From Shinella sp. H4-D48 (GTDB lineage: Bacteria > Pseudomonadota > Alphaproteobacteria > Rhizobiales > Rhizobiaceae), in the NCBI RefSeq assembly GCF_022637395.1, contig NZ_CP093338.1, forward strand, positions 434,001-498,000: 64,000 bases of DNA, given 5' to 3'. The notes beneath the pieces were generated by a model. The model did no database searches. It was not told where the DNA came from and saw nothing but the letters and a program-made list of their open reading frames with translations. Within the stretch, counting starts at the first letter, position 1, and every line of letters starts with the position of its first letter. The position numbers and the translations under genes are program-made. Below, in pieces: positions 8,437 through 17,115 of the stretch.

Positions 8437-9825
8437 TCACCTTTCGTTGGCCGCGCACGAGGCGGAACGGTTCTGGGTGGTGGAAACAGGCTGCATCAGG
8501 CTGGTCAGACTGCGCATCGAGGGCTGATCGGGCAGCGCAATGAGACTTGTGTAGAGGCGTGAGGTCCCGTCGGGCGAAAGGACACGTCCGGCACAATCGT
8601 CAAACTTCGCGCGGAACTGAGCCTCGGTCATCGGATTGGACGGGCCGCGGCCCATGGCGACGCTCGCGCTCGCAGACAGGCTGCGACCATCGGCAAGACG
8701 CAGCGTAACGTGGCCAAGCGACAGATCCGCTTCGTCATGGGCAACGAGCCGCACGCGAGCGGCAAGCGCAGACGTCGCGCCATCGGATAGCAACGGCTCC
8801 TCGAAATCCGCAAAGCCGACGGTGCCGGCGATCAGCGCGCGCGCCGTCAGATATTGGGTCGAGAACTTGGCATCCAGTCCATCACGCGGTTTTGGCCGGT
8901 CGATGTTTCGCAGGCGGCGCGCATGCAGTGCGACCTCGATCTCCTCGATTTCACCGACGGCGAAGGCGCCACGCAGTTCGCAGGCGGCGTCGATGGCGCA
9001 GTGAATAAAGGCGCAGCAGGGATATTGCTTGATCGCGATACCCGGCGAAAGGAGCGCGAAGTCCTTGCCCCAGCCATCCAGAGCGGGCGCGATATCGGTC
9101 GTGATACCGCCATTGAAGGCAGCCATGAAACCAAATTTGTGTTCCAGCACAGCCGGTCCGGCCGTGAAGCCTTTTTCAGCCAGCAATGCGGCCTGCAAGC
9201 CGTTACGGTTGGCCTGCCCGGCATGCAAAGGCTTCGTCATCGTTCCGGAATTGGCCCGGAGACCGGCAGCGCAGGACGCTGCAATCCCGATGGCGGCCGC
9301 CATGCCTTCGGGGGTAAGTCGCAGTAGCCGCCCGGCCGCGACGGCCGCGCCGATCACCCCGAAGGTGACGGTCGGATGCCAGCCTCGGTCGGCATGGGCG
9401 GGATTGGAAATGCGCGCAACGCGGATTTCCGTCTCGACGCCTGCGACATAGGCCGTCAAAAGGTCGGCGCCATTGCAATCAAGTTGATCGCCGAGCGCGA
9501 GAAGCGCCGGAACGATCGACACGGACGGATGACCGTCCATTTCGAGGTTGCAGTCGTCGAAATCCAGCGCATGGGCGGCAATGCCGTTGATCTGTGCGGC
9601 GTCGAGCGCATGCAGGCGCCCTTCACGACCGAAAAGCGCGGACGGGCCGGGAGCGGCGGACAGAACGGCGCCGGCCAGGTGCACGACGTCCTCGCCGGCA
9701 CCGGCGATTCCGCAGGCGACCGTATCGGCAAAGGCGCGGCAAGCCCAGTCACGGGCGGCGGCGCTGAGGTCAGCAAGGCTCAGGCCTGCGGCGCGGGCCG
9801 CAAGCTCAGGCGTCAAAGACGTCAC
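8437..9825 (-). CDS. MmgE/PrpD family protein, paralogue 3
   Basis: A 462-aa protein and the first of the three paralogues in the direction of transcription. It starts at a GTG preceded by ACAGGAGA. Family blocks: HALDFDDCNLEMDGHPS, GWHPTVTFG, NSGTMTKPLHAGQANRNG and KQYPCCAFIHCAIDA. It lies 51 bp after the ATP-binding gene of the Aap-like transporter, and a strong hairpin occupies that gap. The three copies are clearly homologous but well diverged, so they look like old duplicates with separate jobs rather than recent copies. Confidence 0.9.
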   Translation of the reverse strand: MTSLTPELAARAAGLSLADLSAAARDWACRAFADTVACGIAGAGEDVVHLAGAVLSAAPGPSALFGREGRLHALDAAQINGIAAHALDFDDCNLEMDGHPSVSIVPALLALGDQLDCNGADLLTAYVAGVETEIRVARISNPAHADRGWHPTVTFGVIGAAVAAGRLLRLTPEGMAAAIGIAASCAAGLRANSGTMTKPLHAGQANRNGLQAALLAEKGFTAGPAVLEHKFGFMAAFNGGITTDIAPALDGWGKDFALLSPGIAIKQYPCCAFIHCAIDAACELRGAFAVGEIEEIEVALHARRLRNIDRPKPRDGLDAKFSTQYLTARALIAGTVGFADFEEPLLSDGATSALAARVRLVAHDEADLSLGHVTLRLADGRSLSASASVAMGRGPSNPMTEAQFRAKFDDCAGRVLSPDGTSRLYTSLIALPDQPSMRSLTSLMQPVSTTQNRSASCAANER

Positions 9826-9848
9826 GGAAATCTCCTGTCTTTCGGGGT

Positions 9849-9869
9849 GGCCCGCCGCAGCGGCGGGCC
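9849..9869 (-). promoter_or_regulatory. Intercistronic hairpin between transporter ATPase and first mmgE/prpD gene
   Basis: A perfect 9-bp stem, GGCCCGCCG and CGGCGGGCC, with a 3-base loop. There is no T-run after it on the minus strand, so it is more likely a partial attenuator or mRNA-processing barrier than a full terminator. It would let the transporter genes be expressed at a different level from the catabolic genes. Confidence 0.6.
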
Positions 9870-9876
9870 GTAAAGG

Positions 9877-10644
9877 TCAGTGTTTGAGGATCTGGTCGAG
9901 GAAGGTGCGTGTGCGCTCCTCACGCGGATTGCCGAAGAACTCCTCGGGCGGCGCACTTTCGACCATCCGGCCGTCGGCCATGAAGACGACATTGTCCGCA
10001 ACGGTGCGGGCAAACCCCATCTCATGGGTCACGACGATCATCGTCATGCCGCTTTCGGCGAGTTCGATCATCGTATCGAGCACTTCCTTGATCATCTCCG
10101 GGTCGAGCGCAGAGGTCGGCTCGTCAAACAGCATGATCTCGGGCTCCATGCAAAGCGAGCGGGCAATAGCCACACGCTGCTGCTGCCCCCCCGACAGCTG
10201 CAACGGGTACTTCCGCGCCTGTTCGGGAATGCGGACCTTGCGCAGGAAATGCATCGCAAGGTCTTCGGCGTCGGCCTTCTTCATATGGCGGGTGAGCATC
10301 GGACCGAGCGTGAGGTTTTCAAGAACCGTGAGATGCGGAAACAGGTTGAAGTTCTGGAACACCATGCCGATGTTGCGGCGAATGGCGTCGATGTTCTTCA
10401 CATTGTCCGTCATCTCCAGGCCTTTGACAAAGATCCGGCCTTCCTGATGCACTTCCAGGCGGTTGATGCAGCGAATGAGCGTGGATTTGCCGGAACCGGA
10501 CGGCCCGCAGACGACGACTCGTTCGCCCTTTCGGACATCGAGATCGACGGCGCAGAGTACCTGGAACTGGCCATACCATTTGGAAACGTTGTGCAGGCTG
10601 ATGATCGGGGCGTCTGCCGCCTGCGTGGACGTGGACTGGGACAT
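9877..10644 (-). CDS. Polar amino-acid ABC transporter ATP-binding protein (AapP/GlnQ-like)
   Basis: A 255-aa ABC ATPase of the amino-acid (PAAT) family. Walker A is [10 protein letters not shown] (about residues 45-54), the signature is [15 protein letters not shown], and Walker B with the D-loop is [13 protein letters not shown]. The length and the order J-Q-M-P match the rhizobial general amino-acid permease AapJQMP. The ribosome site GGAGAT precedes the ATG. It powers import through the two permeases encoded directly upstream. As this is one of many possible paralogues, the specificity may differ from the broad Aap system. Confidence 0.92.
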   Translation of the reverse strand: MSQSTSTQAADAPIISLHNVSKWYGQFQVLCAVDLDVRKGERVVVCGPSGSGKSTLIRCINRLEVHQEGRIFVKGLEMTDNVKNIDAIRRNIGMVFQNFNLFPHLTVLENLTLGPMLTRHMKKADAEDLAMHFLRKVRIPEQARKYPLQLSGGQQQRVAIARSLCMEPEIMLFDEPTSALDPEMIKEVLDTMIELAESGMTMIVVTHEMGFARTVADNVVFMADGRMVESAPPEEFFGNPREERTRTFLDQILKH

Positions 10645-10665
10645 GAATATCTCCGATTTCAGCTG

Positions 10666-11772
10666 TTAGATCCGGCCGCTGGCGATCCACTTCTCCACCT
10701 TGCGCGCATAGAGCGAGAGCGCGTAGCCGAAGAAGAGATAGACAGCCGCGACGAACAGGTAGGCCTCGACGTAGAACTTGCGCCAAAGCGGATCCTGCAT
10801 GACAGCCGTGGTTGCGGTGAGGATATCGAACAGGCCGATGATGATCACGAAGGATGTGTTCTTCATGGCGGCAATGATGTGGTTCGTGATAGCCGGCAGG
10901 CAGATGCGCAGCGCCTGAGGCAGGATGATGCGACTGGTCGTCTGCCAGTAGGTCAGGCTGAGCGACGCTGCCGCTTCGTACTGCCCACGTGGAATGGCCT
11001 GGAGACCACCGCGTATCACTTCTGCCTGATAGCAGGCGAAGAAGATGGCAATGCCGATCGTGATGCGCAACAGCTTGTCCACCTGGACACCTGCAGGCAG
11101 GAACAGCGGGAAGACGTTCACGGCGACGAAGAGGATGGTGATGAGCGGAACGCCGCGCAGGGCCTCGATAAAGACGACTGAAACACCCCTGGCGACAGGC
11201 AGCGGCGCACGTCGGCCAAGTGCGAGCAGCACCGCGACCGGCATGCCGAACAACACGGTGCCCGTGAAGAGCAGCATGGTGAGCGGGAGGCCGCCCCATT
11301 CCGACGTCGGCACATAACGCAGCCCCAGGACGCCACCGAACATCAGCACGCCGATGGAGACGGCCGCCACCAACCATAGGGGCACGAGGAAACGCAAATT
11401 CCAGTTGCGCGGCATAAGCGAGACGACGACCGTGACGAGGTAGATAACCATCATCAGGACTAGCCGCCAATGCTCGTCATAGGGATAGAGCCCGAACAGC
11501 ATCGGCCGGTGCTTTTCGACGATGACCGCCCAGCACGCGCCCGTGGCGGCCCGGCACACGTCAGGATCGGACGTGACCCATACCGCGTTGATCACGCCCC
11601 AATCCAGTACGAACCAGAAGAAGCGCAGCAGTACCGCGGCCGTAACGAGGGTCAGGAGGGTCTGCCAAACCGAGCTGAAAAGATTCCGTTTCAGCCAGTC
11701 GGCTGCAGACATGCGTGCAAGTGGATCGTAAGCGGCCGTGACGAGCCGAGTTTGCGAGGAAGCCGTCGTCAT
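10666..11772 (-). CDS. Amino-acid ABC transporter permease (AapM-like)
   Basis: A 368-aa membrane protein with an N-terminal hydrophobic extension and a C-terminal BPD_transp_1 core. The core has the EAA-type loop around SYYQ-like EVIRGGLQAIPRGQYEAA and the helix-capping LPQALRICLPAITN. Long AapQ/AapM-type permeases (380-400 aa) differ from ordinary HisM-sized ones in this N-terminal extension. The start ATG is 1 base past the stop of the AapQ-like gene, and the ribosome site AAGGAG lies in the end of that gene. Confidence 0.92.
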   Translation of the reverse strand: MTTASSQTRLVTAAYDPLARMSAADWLKRNLFSSVWQTLLTLVTAAVLLRFFWFVLDWGVINAVWVTSDPDVCRAATGACWAVIVEKHRPMLFGLYPYDEHWRLVLMMVIYLVTVVVSLMPRNWNLRFLVPLWLVAAVSIGVLMFGGVLGLRYVPTSEWGGLPLTMLLFTGTVLFGMPVAVLLALGRRAPLPVARGVSVVFIEALRGVPLITILFVAVNVFPLFLPAGVQVDKLLRITIGIAIFFACYQAEVIRGGLQAIPRGQYEAAASLSLTYWQTTSRIILPQALRICLPAITNHIIAAMKNTSFVIIIGLFDILTATTAVMQDPLWRKFYVEAYLFVAAVYLFFGYALSLYARKVEKWIASGRI

Positions 11773-11773
11773 T

Positions 11774-12970
11774 CTACCGCTCCTTGATCGCCACGAGGCG
11801 GTTGTAGGTGTTCATCAGAAGCGAAGTCACGACACTGATGATGAGATAGACCGTCATCATCACGGCGATAGCCTCTACCGCCTGGCCGGTCTGGTTCATC
11901 ACCGTATTGCCGATATTCACAAGATCGGGATAACCGACGACGACGGCGATGGAACTGTTCTTGATCAGGCTGACATACTGGCTCGTCAGCGGCGGCACGA
12001 TCACGCGCAGTGCCTGAGGCAGAACGACGTAGCGCATGATGAAGCGCGGACGAAGCGCGATGGACCGGGCGGCCTCGACCTGCCCCTTGGGCGTCGCCTC
12101 GATGCCAGCGCGGACGATCTCGGCGATGAAACCCGAAGCATAAAGCGAAATCCCCGTCATCAACGCTACGAATTCCGGGCTGATCGTGTAGCCACCGACG
12201 AAACTGAAGCCCTTGCGCTCGGGAAAACTGATCAGGTGCGGTGCACCGAAAGCAAGCCACACAACGAGCGGCAGACCAATGACGACGGCGAGGCTCGGCC
12301 ACAGCATATCGACGTGCTTGCCGGTCGCCTCGCGATGGCGCCGCGCCCATCGATCGCCAATGCCGGCCAGCGCGATACCGGCGACGAGGGCAAGGAACAT
12401 CCAGCCATGCGCGGGATCGGCGACCGGGGTCGCGAAGGTCAGGCCCCTGTTGCTGAGGAAACCCAATCCCCACAGCTCGAGGGCCTGACGCGGCGCAGGC
12501 AGGTTGCGGGTGACCGCCGCCCAGAAGATTACCTGAAGGATGACCGGGACGTTGCGTACGATTTCGACATAGCCCGTTGCGATGCGCTGCAGCAGCCAGT
12601 TATTCGAGACACGGGCAATGCCGACCGAAAAGCCGATGATGGTGGCAAGAACGATGCCGGCTGCCGAGACGCTGAGCGTATTCAGAAGGCCGACGAGCAA
12701 AGCGCGGGCATAGGTGTCACGCGCGGAATAGTTGATCAGCGTCTCGCCGATTTCGAACTGGGAGACCTCCCTCAGAAAGCCGAAACCCGTCGCAATATTC
12801 TGGCGCTGCAGGTTTTCGACCACGTTCTGGTACAGGAACAGCCCGACGAAGACGACAGCGGCCGCAAGGGCGATCTGGTAGGCTGCTGCGCGGAAGCCCT
12901 CACTGTAGAGCAAGTCCTTCGACCGGCGGGCAGAAGGCTGCCCGTCGCGTGCCGGAGTGGCATCGATCAT
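11774..12970 (-). CDS. Amino-acid ABC transporter permease (AapQ-like)
   Basis: A 398-aa permease with a short cytoplasmic N-terminus, several membrane segments and the conserved EAA loop FIAEIVRAGIEATPKGQVEA followed by LPQALRVIVPPLTSQY. The size agrees with rhizobial AapQ (about 400 aa). It is placed after the binding-protein gene with a 63-bp gap that contains a hairpin. GGAGAT precedes the ATG. With the AapM-like protein it forms the membrane channel. Confidence 0.92.
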   Translation of the reverse strand: MIDATPARDGQPSARRSKDLLYSEGFRAAAYQIALAAAVVFVGLFLYQNVVENLQRQNIATGFGFLREVSQFEIGETLINYSARDTYARALLVGLLNTLSVSAAGIVLATIIGFSVGIARVSNNWLLQRIATGYVEIVRNVPVILQVIFWAAVTRNLPAPRQALELWGLGFLSNRGLTFATPVADPAHGWMFLALVAGIALAGIGDRWARRHREATGKHVDMLWPSLAVVIGLPLVVWLAFGAPHLISFPERKGFSFVGGYTISPEFVALMTGISLYASGFIAEIVRAGIEATPKGQVEAARSIALRPRFIMRYVVLPQALRVIVPPLTSQYVSLIKNSSIAVVVGYPDLVNIGNTVMNQTGQAVEAIAVMMTVYLIISVVTSLLMNTYNRLVAIKER

Positions 12971-13001
12971 GTTATATCTCCAGTGGATATGCGTGCATGG
13001 A

Positions 13002-13025
13002 ATCCGCGCCCTTCAGGGCGCGGAT
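13002..13025 (-). promoter_or_regulatory. Hairpin after the binding-protein gene
   Basis: A perfect 10-bp stem ATCCGCGCCC and GGGCGCGGAT with the 4-base loop TTCA, in the gap between the aapJ-like and aapQ-like genes. Such hairpins commonly stabilise the upstream mRNA and reduce read-through, giving excess binding protein over permease. Confidence 0.65.
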
Positions 13026-13033
13026 CGACCGAC

Positions 13034-14074
13034 TTATTGCATCGGCAAACCGTAGAGCAGGCCGCCCTCGGTCCACAGCACGTTCTGATCCCGGTCCAGG
13101 GCCACAGGGCTATCCGGGCCGAAGTGGCGCATGTAGATATCCTTGTAGTTTCCGACCTGCTTGACGATGTCGTAGGCCCACGTATTTCCGACGCCGAGCT
13201 TGGTGCCGTTGTCGCCGATAACGCCCAACAGGGTCTGGACATCGGGGTCCGTCGAGGCCTTCATTTCATCGACATTGGCCTGCCCGACGCCCATTTCCTC
13301 GGCATTGAAGGTCGCATACACCACCCACTTGATCAGGTCGTACCACTGATCGTCACCCTGGCGCACTGCCATGGCGAGCGGCTCCTTGGAATAGATGCCG
13401 GGCAGGAGAACGTGGTCGGCGGGATTTTCCGTATCGACAGCACGCACGCCTGGAAGCGCCGCCTTGTCCTTCGTCAGCGCATCGCAACGGCCGGTCACGT
13501 AGGCATCGACCAGCTGCTTGTTGTTTTCGATGACGACGGGCGTGTATTTCATGCCGCGTGCGGCAAAGATCTGGGCGACGTTACGCTCCGTGGTCGAGCC
13601 CGGCGCCATGCAGATCGCCGCACCGTCGAGATCCTCGACCTTGGTGATGCCGTCGTCCTTACGCACCAGGAAGCCGGTTCCCGTATAGAAGATCGGCGGA
13701 GAGAAATTGAGACCCAGAGCCGTATCGCGGCTGAGCGTGGCCGTCACATTGCGTGCCAGCACATCGACTTCGCCCGACTGGATGGCGGGAAAACGCTGCT
13801 GCGAGGACAGGGCAACGAAACGCACCTTGCTCGCATCGCCAAAAATGGCGGCGGCTACCGCATGGCAGAAGTCGACCTCGAAGCCGCTCCACTTGCCCTG
13901 ACTGTCAGGCGCAGCAAATCCGTGGCGTGCCGGGTGGACGCCGCACAGAACCTCTCCACGCGCCTTGACGGCGGCAAGCGTATCGCCGGAGTTCGCCTGT
14001 GCTGCAGAGGCGCCCAGAGCACCAGCTACAACACCCGCCAGGACCGAGCGAATAACAGCTTTCAATATTGTCAT
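13034..14074 (-). CDS. Amino-acid ABC transporter substrate-binding protein (AapJ-like)
   Basis: A 346-aa periplasmic binding protein with a Sec signal peptide (cleavage near ASAAQA, about residues 22-28) and the SBP_bac_3 fold. Visible blocks are LCGVHPARHGFAAPDSQGKW, GFEVDFCHAVAAAIFGD and GRCDALTKDKAAL. The length matches AapJ (about 340 aa), which binds a broad range of L-amino acids. The first gene of the long minus-strand run, it is divergent from the MetC-like gene across a promoter with GntR-type operator sequences. The GAGGAG ribosome site is strong. Confidence 0.92.
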   Translation of the reverse strand: MTILKAVIRSVLAGVVAGALGASAAQANSGDTLAAVKARGEVLCGVHPARHGFAAPDSQGKWSGFEVDFCHAVAAAIFGDASKVRFVALSSQQRFPAIQSGEVDVLARNVTATLSRDTALGLNFSPPIFYTGTGFLVRKDDGITKVEDLDGAAICMAPGSTTERNVAQIFAARGMKYTPVVIENNKQLVDAYVTGRCDALTKDKAALPGVRAVDTENPADHVLLPGIYSKEPLAMAVRQGDDQWYDLIKWVVYATFNAEEMGVGQANVDEMKASTDPDVQTLLGVIGDNGTKLGVGNTWAYDIVKQVGNYKDIYMRHFGPDSPVALDRDQNVLWTEGGLLYGLPMQ

Positions 14075-14145
14075 GTCTTCTCCTCATCGTTCCCCAGGGC
14101 GGCGGGCTTTATACCTCGCCATGTGATTGACGCCCCTTAGGTTAC

Positions 14146-14173
14146 TGTATACATATGTATTCAATGGTATGCA
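14146..14173. promoter_or_regulatory. Candidate GntR operators in the divergent aapJ-like/metC-like promoter
   Basis: The 130-bp gap between the two divergent genes holds the 8-bp palindrome TGTATACA (14146-14153) overlapping the 12-bp palindrome ATACATATGTAT (14149-14160), and a second similar site TGGTATGCAA (14165-14174). FadR-subfamily GntR regulators often bind TTGTATACAA-like sites. The GntR gene at 15475 lies in the same cluster, so it is the natural candidate. Binding itself is inferred. Confidence 0.5.
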
Positions 14174-14204
14174 ATAGACATCAAACACCCTCGGGAAAAT
14201 GCTT

Positions 14205-15368
14205 ATGAACAACGACGATCTGGGTCTGGATACCCGCCTGGCGCATTGCGGCCGCTCGCCCGCTGACCACTCCGGCACCGTCAACACGCCCGTATACCGC
14301 GCCTCCACCATCCTCTTTCCCAACCTCGCAGCCCTTGACGCAAAAGAAAGCGCACGGCTGCGCTATGGTCGACGCGGCACACCCACCACACACGCACTTG
14401 AAGACGCAATCTGCGCCCTGGAGGGCGCGGACAAGGCGCTCGTTACGCCCTCCGGCGTCAGCGCGATCAGCATCATCCTCATGAGCTACGCAGAACCGGG
14501 CGCGCATTTCCTGGTGACCGACAGCGCTTATGGTCCAACGCGCAAGTTCTGTGAATTCACGCTGAAGAAGTTCGGGATTGAAACGACCTATTACGACCCG
14601 ACCATCGGTGCAGATATCGAAACCCTCATTCGCCCCGAAACGAAGCTGATATGGATGGAATCGCCCGGCTCGCAGACCTTCGAGATCCAGGACGTCTCTG
14701 CGATCACCGAAGTGGCGCGCCGCCGCGGCATCGTGACCATCATCGACAACACATGGAGCGGTGGTTACTTCTGCCAGCCTATCGCCCAAGGCGTCGATAT
14801 CTCCGTCCAGGCCGGCACAAAATACATTTCGGGACACTCCGACCTTATGCTCGGCACGATCGCCTGCCGCGAGTCGGAATATGACCGTCTTCGCGAGGCC
14901 TATCTGCGCTTCGGCCTCTGCGTCGGACCGGATGACGCCTTTCTCGCCCTGCGCGGCCTGCGCACGATCGGCGTACGCATGGCCCAACACCACATCAACG
15001 GACTGGAAGTTGCACACTGGCTCGGCGAGCAGGAAGACGTGCTGCGCGTCATGCACCCGGCCCTGCCTGACGACCCCGGGCACATGTTGTGGAAGCGCCA
15101 TTTCACCGGAGCGTCCGGCCTGTTCGGCTTCGTGATACCCGCTGTTGATCGATCCGCACTTGCCCGCATGTTCGACGGCTTCACACTCTTCGGCATGGGA
15201 TCGAGCTGGGGCGGTTTTGAAAGTCTGATGGTGCCGAGCAATCCATCCGTCTACCGCACCGCAACCACTTGGGAGCCTGGCGGACAAACGATCCGCATCC
15301 ATGTCGGACTGGAGAACCCGGCCGACCTTATTCGCGAGATACGCCAAGGGCTTGATCGTTTGCGATGA
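14205..15368 (+). CDS. metC: Cystathionine beta-lyase-like PLP enzyme
   Basis: A 387-aa Cys/Met-metabolism PLP enzyme (fold type I). Seen are RYGRRGTPT (residues 53-61, with the Tyr and Arg of the phosphate cup), SGVSAI, DNTWSGGYF (Asp181 contacts the PLP pyridine) and GTKYISGHSD with the Schiff-base Lys206. The SGHSD context fits beta-lyases (MetC) better than gamma-synthases. An ATG at 14199 is an alternative start, but GGGAAA is better spaced for 14205. Reaction: C-S cleavage of cystathionine or another S-substituted cysteine to a thiol, pyruvate and ammonia. Divergence from an amino-acid importer suggests a catabolic S-conjugate lyase rather than methionine biosynthesis (inference). Confidence 0.85.
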   Translation: MNNDDLGLDTRLAHCGRSPADHSGTVNTPVYRASTILFPNLAALDAKESARLRYGRRGTPTTHALEDAICALEGADKALVTPSGVSAISIILMSYAEPGAHFLVTDSAYGPTRKFCEFTLKKFGIETTYYDPTIGADIETLIRPETKLIWMESPGSQTFEIQDVSAITEVARRRGIVTIIDNTWSGGYFCQPIAQGVDISVQAGTKYISGHSDLMLGTIACRESEYDRLREAYLRFGLCVGPDDAFLALRGLRTIGVRMAQHHINGLEVAHWLGEQEDVLRVMHPALPDDPGHMLWKRHFTGASGLFGFVIPAVDRSALARMFDGFTLFGMGSSWGGFESLMVPSNPSVYRTATTWEPGGQTIRIHVGLENPADLIREIRQGLDRLR

Positions 15369-15369
15369 C

Positions 15370-15389
15370 AGCCGCATGCATCTGCGGCT
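15370..15389 (+). terminator. Hairpin after the metC-like gene
   Basis: The 7-bp stem AGCCGCA and TGCGGCT with a 6-base loop begins 2 bases after the stop codon. No clear T-run follows, so termination may be partial and the gntR gene could be transcribed from the same promoter. Confidence 0.4.
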
Positions 15390-15474
15390 AGTGTTAAACG
15401 ACATTTGTGGTACGGCAGAAAAAACGTCTGTATAGGGGCTAAGAGGTCACCCGCCCATCGGCTGGAGGCCGCGC

Positions 15475-16152
15475 TTGAAAGGCATAGGTAGTCGCATGAA
15501 GCAAGTGTTGGAGCCGAGCTCAGCGCGCCGCAATCCGGTCGACCACATCCTCGATCTCATCGAGAGCGGCGAACTGCGTCCGGGAAGCCGGCTGACCGAA
15601 ACCGATCTGGCGCAGCGACTTGGCATTAGCCGGACCCCGGTGCGCGAGGCCCTTCATCGGTTGCATACGATGGGGCTGGCCGAACACGGTCCACAACGTG
15701 GACTGGTCATCGCACATCCGAGCGTCGATCACATTCGCCAGCTGTTCGCGGTTCGTGAAGGGCTTGAGGGCATGGCAACCCGGCTCGCCGCAGAGCATGC
15801 ATCACGTGCGGAAGTCAATCTGCTGCGGGAAATGGTCATGCAGGATCGCGAGCTTACCGATCCGCTCAAGCTTCTGGCGCGAAACAAGCTCCTGCATAGT
15901 CAGATCGTACAGGCCTCGCACAATAAGTTCATGGTGGAGGCGCTCAGCAACCTGCGGGTCCACCTGAGCCTCTTGCCCGGGTCCACATACACGAAGGCTG
16001 ATCGCGTACAATCCGCGCAGGCCGAGCACGAGGAAATTGTTGAAGCGATCGCACAGGGTGACGGCGATCGCGCCGAACGTGCCGCACGCCTGCATATTTC
16101 AGAGGGATTTCAGATACGCCTGAAGATGCTTGCTGAGGGCTCCAACGCTTGA
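15475..16152 (+). CDS. GntR family (FCD) transcriptional regulator
   Basis: A 225-aa regulator: N-terminal GntR winged helix (LTETDLAQRLGISRTPVREA, then GLAEHGPQRGLVIAHP) and a C-terminal FCD effector domain (residues about 85-215) with the His/Asp residues that often bind a metal and a carboxylate ligand. The TTG at 15475 is favoured because GGAGG lies six bases upstream. An ATG at 15496 is the alternative. It lies downstream of metC-like on the same strand, so it probably controls the divergent metC-like and transporter/MmgE operons. Confidence 0.88.
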   Translation: MKGIGSRMKQVLEPSSARRNPVDHILDLIESGELRPGSRLTETDLAQRLGISRTPVREALHRLHTMGLAEHGPQRGLVIAHPSVDHIRQLFAVREGLEGMATRLAAEHASRAEVNLLREMVMQDRELTDPLKLLARNKLLHSQIVQASHNKFMVEALSNLRVHLSLLPGSTYTKADRVQSAQAEHEEIVEAIAQGDGDRAERAARLHISEGFQIRLKMLAEGSNA

Positions 16153-16265
16153 CGACCTGACCGTCAATCGCGTGGCGGATTTCAAGACTTGTCAAGAAGA
16201 GACGTTCGCTGCTCGTGGCGGCTTCCCTACCAGAAGCGATAGGAACGCGCGATGAATCAGCCGCG

Positions 16266-17018
16266 CTAAAGCACGCCCCGAAGCATCATCTCCAACCCGA
16301 GAAGCGCAAGCGCGATCAGAAAACAGCGTTTGAACGCCGCGGGGCTGACACGCCGCCTGATATACTGACCCATCCACATGCCGAGCAGCGCCGGAGCAAC
16401 GGCGGCTGCGGAAAGCAGCAGCGTCTCCATCTCAACGACGCCCCGTGATCCCAACGCTGTGGCAAGCGCGACGGTGGACACCGTAAAGGAAAGGCCCAGA
16501 GCCTGAACGAGGTCATCCCTTCGCAGTCCAAGGGCTTGCACATAGGGCACGGCCGGAATAACGAAGACACCCGTCGCGCCGGTAACAAGGCCCGTCACGC
16601 CTCCGACAAGAGGCGAGAGCCAGCGTTCGCATTGCGGCCCCACCTGAAAGGGACGTGCGAGCAGGGTGTATACGGCATAGACAGCGAGCGCGAGCCCAAG
16701 CATGAAGTTGCCGAGAACCGTCCCTCCGTCTTTCAGAAGAGAGGAGCCGGCGAACGTCCCCAGGACCACGCCCGCCATCATGGGCCAGAGGCGCCGTACA
16801 ATCGGCATGATGCTTTGCCCTGCCAGCAGCTGCGAGACGTTTGTCACGAAAGACGGGATCACAAGTAAGGCAGCGGCAGCGAGTGGCGAAAGCAAGCCAC
16901 CGAGAACCCCCATCGCAACGGTCGGAAGCCCCATGCCGGTGACACCCTTGACGATTCCAGCGACAAGGAATGTCGCGGCAACAGCAACGAGCAGCGGGGG
17001 GTCAGACAGGTTAATCAT
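16266..17018 (-). CDS. Sulfite exporter TauE/SafE family protein
   Basis: A 250-aa membrane protein with seven to eight predicted membrane segments and the TauE/SafE repeat signature. The first half has GVTGMGLPTVAMGVLGG; the second has VGGVTGLVTGATGVFVIPAV. Family members export sulfite, sulfoacetate or other organic anions. It reads divergently from a LysR gene and converges on the GntR gene. Export of sulfur released by the neighbouring C-S lyase is a possible role but only by proximity. Confidence 0.88.
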   Translation of the reverse strand: MINLSDPPLLVAVAATFLVAGIVKGVTGMGLPTVAMGVLGGLLSPLAAAALLVIPSFVTNVSQLLAGQSIMPIVRRLWPMMAGVVLGTFAGSSLLKDGGTVLGNFMLGLALAVYAVYTLLARPFQVGPQCERWLSPLVGGVTGLVTGATGVFVIPAVPYVQALGLRRDDLVQALGLSFTVSTVALATALGSRGVVEMETLLLSAAAVAPALLGMWMGQYIRRRVSPAAFKRCFLIALALLGLEMMLRGVL

Positions 17019-17115
17019 CCCCTTTTGATAGTTGACCTGAAAACCGCGACAATGCGTTTCTCCCTGAGTGAGCCTTCGTCTGGACCGAAGCCTGAATCGG
17101 CTTTAAAATCGTGCC

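Noticed and set aside
5685-9825. 2-methylcitrate (propionate) pathway
   Set aside because: PrpD- and PrpF-like proteins are present, but methylcitrate synthase and methylisocitrate lyase are missing and the operon begins with an amino-acid transporter.
11738-14140. 800-codon open frame on the plus strand
   Set aside because: It lies exactly antisense to the two Aap-like permease genes and the binding-protein gene, whose protein families are clear. Its product is rich in Arg, Asp and His without any fold signature, typical of a high-GC shadow frame.
14181-15404. 407-codon open frame on the minus strand
   Set aside because: Antisense to the MetC-like gene, which has all PLP-enzyme motifs. The minus product has no recognisable domain.
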